From the NCBI GenBank assembly GCA_013054445.1, contig JAAMPI010001747.1:1-10848 (forward strand): a DNA stretch of 10,848 bases, given 5' to 3'. Both the position numbers and the translations under genes were made by a program. This document shows positions 1-8,227 of this stretch, one piece after another (within the stretch, counting starts at the first letter, position 1; each line of letters begins with the position of its first letter). Source of the stretch: Cudoniella acicularis (Eukaryota > Ascomycota > Leotiomycetes > Helotiales > Helotiaceae). Below the pieces are notes generated by a model. It was not told where the DNA came from. It did not search any database and saw only the letters and a program-made list of their open reading frames with translations.

Positions 1-161
1 ATGGCAGTTTGCGGGTTGGCTCTAAGAAACGGACATGGTACCTTCGAGTGTCTGGATCAAACTCCCGAGCACTTGATTGGTAGCAGAACGGAAGGGCGGT
101 TTACCAAACCTCACAGCTGGCTGAAGGTATGGAGGTACTTCGCAAGCGCCGACCTACAGCC
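1..161. other. Window edge, no gene recognised
   Basis: A short open frame on the + strand runs from the ATG at position 1 to a TGA at 163-165 (54 codons). I do not recognise its product. It overlaps the start of the kinase pseudogene in another frame. It could be the tail of an upstream gene or chance, and the window is cut here, so no gene is called. Confidence 0.3.
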
Positions 162-1028
162 ATGAGCTCGATAATCGCAGCTGATAAGTTCCCTCCCGAA
201 GGCCGAAATCTAGCATCAGTCACTCGTGACGAGATTATCGAAAGCATCTCCCTTTCTCCAGAGTTTAGACTATGTGGAGGAGGTCCCTCGGTAGCTCGGG
301 TGTCGATTTCTGGGGTAGTGAAATGGGGGCGACATATTCATCTCTACGAAGCAAGAAACATGCGATATGTTGCCAAACACACCCAAATCCTTCTTCCAAC
401 TATCATTGATGCATGGGAAGTGGACGATGCGAGTGAAGAAGACGAGTCAAACACATGCTACATCTTAATAGAGTTTATACCCGGAAAATTAGTGATTGAT
501 ATTTAGGACGACCTCGACAAAAAAGCTCGTCAAAACATTTATCCTCAATTCGACGGATATATATGTCAACTCCAAGCCCTCGAAATCAATACCCCAGACC
601 CTATCGGGGGAGGTATCTCTGAAGGTATCCTTTCCACCGCATATGGGGCTGGACGTCGAAGCTTGGTATAACGATGGTTTACTTGTATCTCACGACTTCC
701 GGCACGCCAATCATTTACCGCCTGGGGTCTTTTCGGGAAATTTTCAGAAGCTGGTTATATGCCATTTGGATTTCAGTCCACGCAATGTGATCCTTGATGA
801 GGAGGGAAAGGTCTGGCTTATCGATTGGGGGTTGGCTGGCGCTTATCCACCGTGGTTTGAAGAGGCACGGCTGGCATGGGGTGCGTCTTTGAGTTGGGAA
901 CTAAGTCTGTTAAATTTGGCGAGGGAGACATATAGGGAACATATTGCTATGCTCGTAGCTATTTTTTTTTGGCGCTAACTACGGGAGATTACTGCCAACC
1001 AAGAGCAAGACTTGATAATACGAAGTAA
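162..1028 (+). pseudogene. Decayed APH/choline-kinase-like phosphotransferase
   Basis: Remains of a fungal 'phosphotransferase enzyme family' protein (APH fold), which in intact form transfers phosphate from ATP to a small molecule; the substrate is unknown. The likely original start is the ATG at 162 (MSSIIAADK). The N-lobe follows, with a VVKWG segment that probably carries the ATP-binding lysine, and then the hinge-like CYILIEFIPGK. A TAG stop at 504-506 sits where the family usually has Trp (PGK-x5-W-DDL). The same frame continues past it with DDLDKKARQNIY and GYICQLQAL as far as TAYGAG near 650. The reading frame then shifts near 645-656. The catalytic loop HLDFSPRN and the metal-binding IDWG follow in the new frame. 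A further one-base slip in the T9 run at 962-970 ends this frame early at 976-978. Reading the original frame after the run gives ALTTGDYCQ and a stop at 1026-1028. Three lesions make a functional product unlikely. The T-run slip alone could be a sequencing error. Confidence 0.82.
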
Positions 1029-1640
1029 GCAATAAGAGTTCCACATGTCTTAATGACCAATTTAAATGCTCTATTGTGTTGTCAAGAAACGAGAAAATCG
1101 TAACTCTTATAGCACAATATGATTTGGCGTTGATGACGCTCAATTAGGAAGTGATGGTGTCGGCAATTTTAGTACCCATGAGGCTTCGATTTTCACTAGT
1201 ATCAGATATATACTGTTCAATACCTAGTCAACTCTAAGGCTTGTAGAAATAACGGACTACTTTTGTGATGCGTCCACCACCAAGGGAGCTTTCTAGAATG
1301 TTTGAAGACAGTAAGATAAATTTCGCTTCCCAATTCGCAAATTGTGACTTTGAAGCACTCGATAGTCAAGTAGCCCTCAATGTCCAAAAATAGCCGTTTA
1401 CAAAATAAAGCTAGATAAATATATATTTATTTTGTCTTTAGCAAAGTCGATTACTTCTTACTATAAAATACAGAGAGAGTTATTCTACTATAAGTATTTA
1501 TAAACCATTTAGACTTTTATAACTGATAATACTTAGGTGTATATTAGTCTTAAACAACCTTGCACCTAGAAACTGTAATGCAAGCTGAGGTGTGTGTGGA
1601 CATCAAGGTGCGAAGAAAAGAGGTCTGAGATAGCCAATCA
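1029..1640. other. AT-rich intergenic DNA, possible RIP relic
   Basis: No coding frame of note. The part at 1381-1560 is about 24% G+C by hand count (44 of 180) and TpA is about twice as frequent as ApT in 1441-1560. This is the bias that repeat-induced point mutation leaves in ascomycetes. A perfect 16-nt palindrome of A/T lies at 1415-1430. No transposase, terminal repeat or other transposon remnant can be recognised. Confidence 0.5.
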
Positions 1641-1862
1641 GTGATGTTCCATTATGGAATTATCTGCCACCCCTGCTTAGTACGCCCCAAATTCGGGTAT
1701 CGGGCCCTGTGCACACTAAGCGCGGACCCTTCGGGGCTCGTTTGGGTGACCTGGAGAGGTAGTGGCTTGGCAGCTGCAGGCGAATCGCAGTGCGTCGGGA
1801 ACGAAAAGAAAGGGCGACGGGCGACGGACTTGGAGGTACAAAAACACGCCTCGCTCACCTTG
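1557..1862. promoter_or_regulatory. Three CAAGGT-type zinc-response half-sites
   Basis: Three copies of CAAGGT occur upstream of the zinc transporter: as the complement at 1557-1562, direct at 1604-1609, and as the complement at 1857-1862. The last two share the longer core CAAGGTG. Yeast Zap1 binds ACCTTNAAGGT, whose half-site is AAGGT, and yeast ZRT3 is a Zap1 target. About six further copies are scattered over the other 10.5 kb, so the cluster is suggestive only. Confidence 0.35.
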
Positions 1863-1970
1863 TTCTTTCTTGAACACCGAACATTCCCCTCTTCCTCACG
1901 ACTCACCACTCTCGCTTTTTGGATATATACGGAGTCACACATCCATCCACAGATCTCACTGCGGCCCCTC

Positions 1971-1976
1971 TATAAA
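1971..1976 (+). promoter_or_regulatory. TATA-box-like element of the ZIP gene
   Basis: TATAAA lies 91-96 nt upstream of the ATG at 2067, a usual distance for a fungal core promoter with a short leader. It supports placing the start codon at 2067 and not further upstream, although the same frame is open back to an ATG at 1644. Confidence 0.45.
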
Positions 1977-2066
1977 TCGAAGTCAGGAGCCAAGTCCTAC
2001 AAGCAAAGAGAACCTCGAGCGCTCAACGCGGCTATCCGAAAACCCCACTGCGGTGGTCCAGTAGAA

Positions 2067-3614
2067 ATGGAGGCCCAGGTAGAGAATGATGTTCGAGGCT
2101 GGATTATGTGCATTGTCAGTGGCATTGGTAAGTTTTGAGACAGCAGGGGGAGAGGCTTGAAACTTTGACTGACCTGCGTCCAAGCTTGCGTTTTCGGAGC
2201 CAGCATCATTTGCATTGACCTATTGGTCCAATGCATACCGAGCAAGAGGAACTTCCGAATACAAGACAGTAGCGTCTTCCTAGCATCATCGTTGAGCTTA
2301 AGTTTTGGGGTTATGGTGAGCGACAATTTTGGCAACGGCGAGAGATCTAAATGCTGACTGGGTTAGCTATTTTCGGCATTATATGGGATATTGCCCCAAT
2401 CAAAGAAATATCTTGAAAGAAGTGGCTTTCCAAGCTCCACCGCTGCATGGATTCTGCTCGTATGCTTCCTAGCAGGCATTATTGGGATACAAGTTATCTC
2501 GAGATTTTTACACCACTATATTCCTTCCCACGTCGTGGATTGCGACCACAATCACGAAGAAGGAGCTCATTCGCACGCTGACCACCATACTGCAGCTCAC
2601 TCGCATCATGCAAATAACCTAGGGGTATCGAATAGTAAAGCAGTAGAGTCTACGCCTTTACTCGCCTCAGAAGAATCTAACGGGAGACTTTTACCCGATG
2701 CTCATGCCTCCCACGTTGGCTTTGATGGTGCTGGTGGCAGTCGAAGGCATACGGAATCCCATGACCGGAGACCATCCATGATTGAGGTGCAAAAGAGAGT
2801 CATGTCTTTTGTCAAGGACACCAAGACCAACTGTGACTCAACAGGCCCATGTTATGGCTACTCAGATCCTTGTGGGCAAGCATGCTTCAAGCATATTGCA
2901 TCTAAGACACCAAGTATGTCTCGCCGGACAACCTTCACTCGTGGCCAGTCAATCCATGGACTAGCTCTTGAAGGAGATTGCACACGGTCAAATGGACGAT
3001 CTCAACCGATATCTCCCGGTGGAAGATCGCGGTCTCACTCACGAGGCAGAGACTCTCAAGCTTGCGAAACCGATGCATCATCCTTGAACACTGTGGAGGA
3101 GGAGGACGTCGAGGCTCAACATCACCACCATGTCCCAGAGAATGCATTCATGAGCATCGGTCTCCAGACTTCCATTGCTATCGCATTACACAAACTCCCT
3201 GAAGGCTTTATCACATACGCTACTAACCACGCAAACCCTTCATTGGGCTGGTCCGTATTCGTCGCCCTCTTCATCCACAATATCACCGAGGGTTTCGCTA
3301 TGGCTCTGCCCCTCTATTTGGCCCTCCATTCTCGCGGCCGGGCTATGTTCTGGGCGTCTTTACTTGGGGGTGTGAGTCAACCCCTCGGCGCTGGAATTGC
3401 AGCAACTTGGTTCAAGATTGCAGGAAATAGAGGTCATGCACCCGGAGAAGCTGTATACGGGTGCATGTTCGCTGTTACCGCGGGCATCATGACAAGTGTA
3501 GCGCTCCAACTTTTCGTGGAAAGTTTAAGTCTAAACCACAATCGTAATCTGTGTATTGCCTTTGGTTTTATCGGTATGGCGATTATGGGGATGAGTAATG
3601 CTCTCACTGCATAA
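2067..3614 (+). CDS. ZRT3: ZIP zinc transporter, Zrt3-like (vacuolar)
   Basis: Exons 2067-2127, 2185-2315 and 2367-3614 encode 479 aa; yeast Zrt3 is about 500 aa. Intron 1 (2128-2184) has a GTAAGT donor and a CTGAC branch site. Intron 2 (2316-2366) has GTGAGC and GCTGAC. The family moves Zn2+ towards the cytosol, and Zrt3 releases stored zinc from the vacuole. Three N-terminal membrane segments lie at about residues 10-33, 48-72 and 86-110. A long hydrophilic loop (about 115-320) is His-rich at 125-145, with Cys at 220, 226, 233 and 237 and a His4 run at 316-319. Five more membrane segments follow. The metal-site motifs are HKLPEG (His339, segment 4) and HNITEG (His368, segment 5), the ZupT/Zrt3-type pattern. 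The protein ends NLCIAFGFIGMAIMGMSNAL. The two upstream exons restore segments 1 and 2, which the main open frame from 2391 lacks. It converges on the lectin gene. The vacuolar location is inferred from family resemblance. Confidence 0.92.
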
Positions 3615-4243
3615 TTCCGAAACATTTCGTCATCCAGGGTGTTAAGAGAGGAAACAGAGTTGGGAAGGTTCAATCCTTGTATGAATTACGACTTTTGCAT
3701 GCATACATATATGATGGAATGGGTTTGGTCAGCTAGGGTTGGCGTTTAGAGTGTTGATACCTCTACATACATATGGGCTTATTGCATCGGTAAATAGGAA
3801 CTTTGTCTTTCGGGCTACAAATGGGTCTGGGACTGGCATGATACTTGCATGATAGATGTAATAGAATAGGCAGGCGGGCATTAGGCGGAGGCCCCGAGAA
3901 TAAATATGAATGAAACTCGTTATTTTCTCAAAATAATTGTTCACTGATTGGTGATTCCGAGGCTCGCTAAGGCTCCTATTGCTCCTTTTTAGTGGGATGG
4001 AATAACGTGAGTGCGCAAGGTAGTGGATTTTTCAGGGGGGTTTGTTCAATTGGTGATTTGTTGTTGGTATACCTACACGCTCCTAAAAACCCAAAAATGC
4101 AATATCGTCGTTGACCATCACCATCCATCACCTTTATTCCCTCTTCTCGCAAATATTTCGTGTCTTCTAAATTGAGATGCAGGGTCGTGCATCCTTCCCT
4201 CGGCCTCGTTCACCCCTTCTCCACCCTGATAAAAGAAATCCTT
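3615..4243. other. Convergent 3' intergenic region
   Basis: Spacer between the ZIP stop (+) and the lectin stop (-), expected to hold both 3' UTRs. A + strand AATAAA lies at 3899-3904, 285 nt after the ZIP stop. No gene is supported; a 71-codon minus-strand frame at 3729-3944 has no recognisable features. Confidence 0.6.
4133..4138 (-). terminator. Candidate polyadenylation signal of the lectin gene
   Basis: TTTATT on the given strand reads AATAAA on the minus strand, about 105 nt downstream of the lectin stop codon. The distance suits a fungal 3' UTR. Fungal poly(A) signals are degenerate, so this is a candidate only. Confidence 0.3.
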
Positions 4244-5494
4244 CTAAAACCGGTGGCTTTTCCTCTGCTGTGTCCTCCAGGTCGTGTACCCCACATATCC
4301 ACCCCCAAGTACACCAAAGAACATCAACACCTTGAACAAGAACCATCCCCAGCTTCCTCCCTCTTTTGGCTCCTTCTTCATCTTGCCATCACCTGTCTTG
4401 GGCTTCGCGCCCTTGTTGCCCAATCCGGAGTTCTCGGGGCGAGATTTCGTGTCGTAGAGATTCTTGGTGTGTACAGAAATGATGTCGTGGTTGTCGCTCA
4501 ACTCGCCCGTCTCAGCTGAGAATCCAAGGTATGCGACAGAAGGGATGGTGGGTGGCTCGTCGGTCTCGAAGCAGAGTTCCCATTGATCTTCCACCTTGTA
4601 CTGGAGCATCAATTTCAAACTCTTGTCTTGGAAATAGATCAATTTTGCTTTGGTGGGGACATTGGCATTTCGAATTCCTCGTGCTGAACAGCCCATAAAT
4701 TCGTTGTCTTTGCCGTCATTCGCTTTATCATAGGGCTTAGTGCCATCGCCGACCATAGCCATTACGTAGGGAAAGACAGTGCCTGGGCGGTTGTTCTTGT
4801 AGGTGTCGAAGAAAATTCCCAAGCCTTCAAATTTATCAACGCTGCCGAAGACGTCGCCCTGGGTTGCGCGCTGTTTGGTGAGCCACATTGCAAAACCGTC
4901 GCCGTGAAGGGTATTCTGGCCATGGATGTTGAATTCGACCTCGATCTGGAGGACAGGTTAGCTTGGATTTTATAGGATCTGGTGGAGTTGAAGGAGGAAT
5001 TGAAATGTACATGCCTCCCAATTGGTAGCCGTGAGCGGTACTCGAGAGAAAATCCACCCTGACTGTGAAGGGCGATCAGAAGTGAGTCTTATGTATCTGC
5101 GACATGTCCATCAGTACAAAAGCTCTCTAGGACTCGAGGTCCAGGCCTGACATACTGGTCCGCTCGTATAATGGTATTTCCTCCAAAATCGAACCATCTA
5201 CTTTGCATATCAGAATCCAAGTATGGCTATTCAAATATCCAAGTCAGTCATAGTGTTCCCTTGAACAGATGTTCTTAATTGTGCTACGAACCGCTTGAAG
5301 TGTATGCGTCCGCAACTATTCACAGCCATTAGCGAAACTAAACTTTGCGCTAGAAAATAGCAAAAGGAAAGACATACAGGTATGCTTCTGATACCCTCTG
5401 AATTCGTAGTCGTCTGATCATGTATTCCGGCCAGCGCTCTCTGCGCACATGCTGCCAGCCATACCACGGCCGACAGCGATGTGGAAAACCACAT
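4244..5494 (-). CDS. L-type (legume-like) lectin, VIP36/ERGIC-53 family
   Basis: Type I membrane cargo receptor for glycoproteins moving between ER and Golgi. Five exons on the minus strand: 5494-5378, 5315-5292, 5226-5156, 5096-5015 and 4945-4244, giving 331 aa. Signal peptide is about residues 1-22 (MWFSTSLSAVVWLAACAQRA...). The lectin domain starts LRTHTLQAPYLDSDM, then RWFDFGGNTIIRADQY, SGWIFSRVPL, NWEIEVEFNIHG, HGDGFAMWLT (Asp114) and GIFFDTYKNN (Asp145, Asn149/150). The last two carry the Asp/Asn residues expected at the Ca2+/sugar site. Cys184 and Cys223 probably form the conserved disulfide, and TGELSDNHDI closes the fold. A Lys/Gly-rich stalk leads to one membrane segment (about 297-320) and a short cytosolic tail ending RKSHRF, similar to basic/aromatic ER-export tails. 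Introns are 62, 65, 59 and 69 nt; exon 2 is only 24 nt and intron 4 has a GC donor. The exon joins rest on frame and family similarity. VIP36-like versus Emp47-like is not settled. Confidence 0.9.
4946..5014 (-). other. GC-AG intron in the lectin gene
   Basis: On the minus strand the junction reads TTGGGAG|GCATGT ... CCTCCAG|ATCGAG with a GCTAAC branch-like site. Only the GC donor joins NWE to IEVEFNIHG in frame. The nearby GT (GTACAT, four bases on) would shift the frame. Confidence 0.75.
5292..5315 (-). other. 24-nt microexon of the lectin gene
   Basis: Codes LRTHTLQA, phase 0 at both ends, preceded by AATAG and followed by a weak GTTCGT donor. Without it, exon 1 (ending RSIP) would join exon 3 (PYLDSD) and lose the start of the lectin fold, where the family has a segment of this size and type (RTHS-Y-AP). 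Confidence 0.75.
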
Positions 5495-5967
5495 TGTGCT
5501 CTTGTTACTGCGCTCCCTCTCTCCCCTTGTAATCCTTCAGAAACACACCGCGCAAGTCCTAGCTGTGAGAGACTCGAAGAAAAATGGTGGGCGAGAAGGG
5601 AAGTTGAACAAAGAAAGCAATGCAGAAGGAAGGAGAGAAAGGAAGAGGAGGCTGAGACGAGGTTTCGGTCGTTGATGGGTGTAAATTCGGTGCAAAGTTA
5701 TTCGATAGCTGGCCTTTGCTACAGCAGGCAATTAATCCGGGGTTACTGGTCGGAAGCGCTTTAGCTTATGCTGATCCCTGCAATTGCGTCTGCGTCTTGT
5801 GAAAGCCCGCTTTGTACCTTAGGCGCGACATCATGCCCGCAAAAAGTTTGGAGCTTCGAAAACCCATCTAAAGAAGAAATCCCGCACACGACTCGAGCAC
5901 CATCTGTCCACGTCACCGATCCAGCATCTGCAAATTATAAGGACGTCAGGAATACAAGCACAGCAAT
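5495..5967. promoter_or_regulatory. Divergent promoter between lectin and TIM13
   Basis: 473 bp between the two start codons. A purine-rich stretch on the given strand (about 5574-5664) is pyrimidine-rich for the lectin gene, a usual mark of fungal promoters near transcription starts. On the TIM13 side two ACGTCA sites (5910-5915 and 5943-5948), half of the ATF/CREB-type TGACGTCA, flank a TATAAG at 5936-5941. That TATA lies only about 30 nt before the ATG, so it may not act as one. Small open frames here look like chance. Confidence 0.45.
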
Positions 5968-6329
5968 ATGGATAATGTCAGCAGCAGTCTAGGCTTCGGC
6001 ACCTCAGGAGACCCCAAAGCAGCAGTCATGAACCAAGTACGACAAGAAGCTGCCATGAATAATGCGCGGCAATTAATCGAGGTAGGAATTTCTTTTCGGA
6101 ATACACCTTGCCAGGAGATTTAATTTTGATTATTTTACAGAAAGTCAATGAACACTGCTTCGAAAAATGCGTCCCGAAACCAGGATCTTCATTATCGAGT
6201 GGCGAGACAACATGCTTTACGCAGTGCATGGAGAAGTACATGGCAGCTTGGAACACCGTCTCGAGGCAATATATAACCAGGATACAACAGGAGTCAGGGA
6301 AAAGTGCTGGTGGTGGGGGAATGTTCTAA
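5968..6329 (+). CDS. TIM13: Tim13, small TIM chaperone of the mitochondrial intermembrane space
   Basis: Exons 5968-6081 and 6141-6329, with a 59-nt phase-0 intron (GTAGGA...TTTTACAG), encode 100 aa. Small TIM proteins form hexamers (Tim8-Tim13, Tim9-Tim10) that carry hydrophobic precursors across the intermembrane space; Tim8-Tim13 serves Tim23 and some other inner-membrane proteins. The twin CX3C motif is clear: CFEKC (Cys44, Cys48) and CFTQC (Cys63, Cys67), 14 residues apart, oxidised by Mia40 in the family. The residues before and after (NARQLIEKVNEHC; KYMAAWNTVSRQYITRIQ) match yeast Tim13 (NATELVNKISENC; KYMRSWNVISKAYISRIQ) rather than Tim8, 9 or 10. The N-terminus has no presequence, as expected for this import route, and the C-terminus is Gly-rich. 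The gene is divergent from the lectin gene and convergent with the NSRP1-like gene. Confidence 0.95.
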
Positions 6330-7025
6330 GGAAGAGCCCAATGATGGATTGAGAAGGACGAGGTGGAGGGAATGAGGACATGGAGGGAGAATCAAATCTG
6401 CTGGAGTATGGAGAGTGTTGTATGATTACGCAATTAAACGGACTTGTACATCAGCGGCCATGGAAAATAGGCAGGCAATTTGTTTTGTCAGATGGGATGA
6501 ATGGTATAGAAGAGCACAAATCACCACTTCAGAAACCGGGAATTTGAGGCGATGTAATTGCTCTTTTTGCATTTATGATACATGATTGCAAAAGAGGTAT
6601 CCACTCAGGGCCGAGCCGCGTTTGGTATTCCTAACGTTTACCAGAGTATCATCCGGATTATGACCCGTGGCTTTCTTAGATTTCTTGACCGGAAAGCACT
6701 TTATTTTTCGACCCTTCGGCTACGAGGCAATACTTGTGAGATGATACTCAACGATTTAGATATTCCAGCCAGTTGGCATGCCAAATAGAATCATCGTCTT
6801 AGACCGGATTAGAGCCATCTGGGAGGGTTGTACTTGGATGCTGAACGACCTCCAGGTCCAATATCAAGTGCTAGAGGTTATCTCATTTTCAACGCGTCCC
6901 CGGATAACGCACACTCACTATCCCATTGAGTATGACTGTTTCTAGCCTTCAAGTCCCCGGGAAAATGTAGACTGAGTCCACTCAGGACAGCAATTCTCGT
7001 CAAAAAGGGTCCCCATGTAGGATAT
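6330..7025. other. Convergent intergenic region, no gene seen
   Basis: Lies between TIM13 (+) and the NSRP1-like gene (-) and should hold both 3' UTRs. A 68-codon + frame at 6582-6788 has no recognisable content. A perfect 12-nt palindrome (TTGGCATGCCAA) at 6773-6784 is within chance expectation for this length of DNA. Confidence 0.55.
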
Positions 7026-8227
7026 TCAAGGAGCTCCCCCCCTTTTCTTCGCTTCCTCAGCCTCCTTTTTTCTAGCAAGATATCTTTCCTTGGCACTCAT
7101 AATATCTCCTTCGGTCTTCCTGCTTTTCGAAGCACGTTCGATCTTCTGTCGGTCCTCTTCCTCCTCCTCTAAAGCACGTTTGGTAGCCTTCTCCAACTGG
7201 GCTTCCATCATACGTGATTGACGCTCCCGCATTGCTTGTTTGCCACCCCCAGCTCCAACAAATCCTGATCCTCTGCTTCGATCAGATATACCAGGGCCCC
7301 CACGTGATGCATTTGATATTAGAGCGGTCTTGGGTTTGGGCAAGAGGTTGAGTCCTCCCTTCAGTAACTGTCTCTTGTCGACGACCTGCCCCTCATCATT
7401 GACCGCAATCGCGGCACCGCCAGTTTTCTCATTGATTTCACGAGCAATTTCGGCCTCCGTCTTCTGCTTTTCTTCCTCTGCTTCCTCCACTGGCCCATTC
7501 TTAAGTGTCTCTTCAGCAGCCTTCACAATCTCAGCATGTTTCTGCTCTCCTTTCTCAAGCATATTCTTGTAAAATTTTGTCATTCCAGTTCCCTTGTTCT
7601 TCTTCTGTTCTTGCTCCTCTCGGATTCGTTCCTCTTCCTCTAATCGTCGATTTTCCTCTTGTTGTTTCTTATATGCGGATGTGACAAACTTCTCTTTATC
7701 TGCATATTCTTCGCCTTCGGCCTCTCTTTCCCTGGCTAGCTTCTTCTCTTCGGCGATTGTCGCATCGCGCTTTCGAACGGCTGCCGCAGCAAGGAGGTTG
7801 GTCATGTATTTCGGTTTGCGCTCCTTATCCTCCTGGGTGACCTTCTTCTGTGGTTTCAGTGAGTCGTAGACCGCATCATAATCATAGATATTCGCATCTA
7901 GCTCCTCCGCAGTGTCCGCATGCTTTTTTGAAGTAAGTGATGTCGAGAGGTTACCATACATGGAAATGGGCGCCTGTTTTGAAGTACCTTTTTTGCCTTT
8001 CAGGTTGCCAAATGACAATCCGCCATTTCGTGACGGAGCTGATTTTTTTGAATCGCTGGACACTCCTCCAATCTCTCCGATTTCTTCAACCTCAGCTTCA
8101 TTGCCCTTGGAATTGTCTTCATCAGAGTCATCGTCGTCAAATATAGCTTTCCGCTTGTGCAGCTGTGGTTTGTTTGAAGGCTTCTTTTTCGCAACGTTGA
8201 GCCCATATGAGAGGCGGCGCCGGACAT
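7026..8227 (-). CDS. NSRP1-like nuclear speckle splicing regulator (DUF2040)
   Basis: A single open frame from codon CTC at 8213 to the TGA at 7028-7026 (395 codons) encodes a highly charged protein of the NSRP1/CCDC55 family, known in animals as a nuclear speckle protein that alters splice-site choice. The N-terminal LSYGLNVAKKK resembles the conserved N-terminal QYGL segment. An acidic stretch (FDDDDSDED, about residues 25-33 counted from 8213) follows. The DUF2040 core begins at about 107 with IYDYDAVYDSLK, then RKPKYMTNLL, AVRKRD, EREAEGEEYADKEKFVTSAYKK and a Glu/Arg-rich coiled coil. A Gly-rich patch and a second coiled coil lie near the C-terminus. Oddity: no ATG is in frame with the N-terminus. 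The ATG at 8227 (A at -3, MSGAA) is one base out of frame with LSYG, and the correct frame has a TAA upstream. A frameshift, an assembly error or a non-AUG start is implied. The first internal ATG (7961) would keep DUF2040 but lose about 84 residues. Confidence 0.85.

Noticed and set aside
1415..1430. Perfect 16-nt A/T palindrome
   Set aside because: In DNA of about 24% G+C such a palindrome is not remarkable, and no gene or known site type goes with it.
1652..1942. 96-codon minus-strand frame
   Set aside because: Lies within the ZIP promoter, has no recognisable content, and overlaps other chance frames.
1641..2138. 165-codon + strand open frame upstream of the ZIP gene
   Set aside because: It ends by running into ZIP intron 1, contains the likely TATA box and leader, and shows no recognisable domain. 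Only its last part (from 2067) is coding.
3668..3680. GGTTCAATCC resembling a tRNA T-loop
   Set aside because: The stem pairs poorly and no acceptor, D or anticodon arm can be found around it.
5420..5764. 114-codon + frame in the lectin/TIM13 promoter
   Set aside because: Starts antisense to lectin exon 1; the rest is low-complexity Glu/Arg/Lys from purine-rich promoter DNA.
6773..6784. Perfect 12-nt palindrome TTGGCATGCCAA
   Set aside because: About two or three such palindromes are expected by chance in a window of this length.
7240..7869. Ser/Phe-rich + strand frames (110 and 91 codons)
   Set aside because: Antisense shadows of the coiled-coil region of the NSRP1-like gene.
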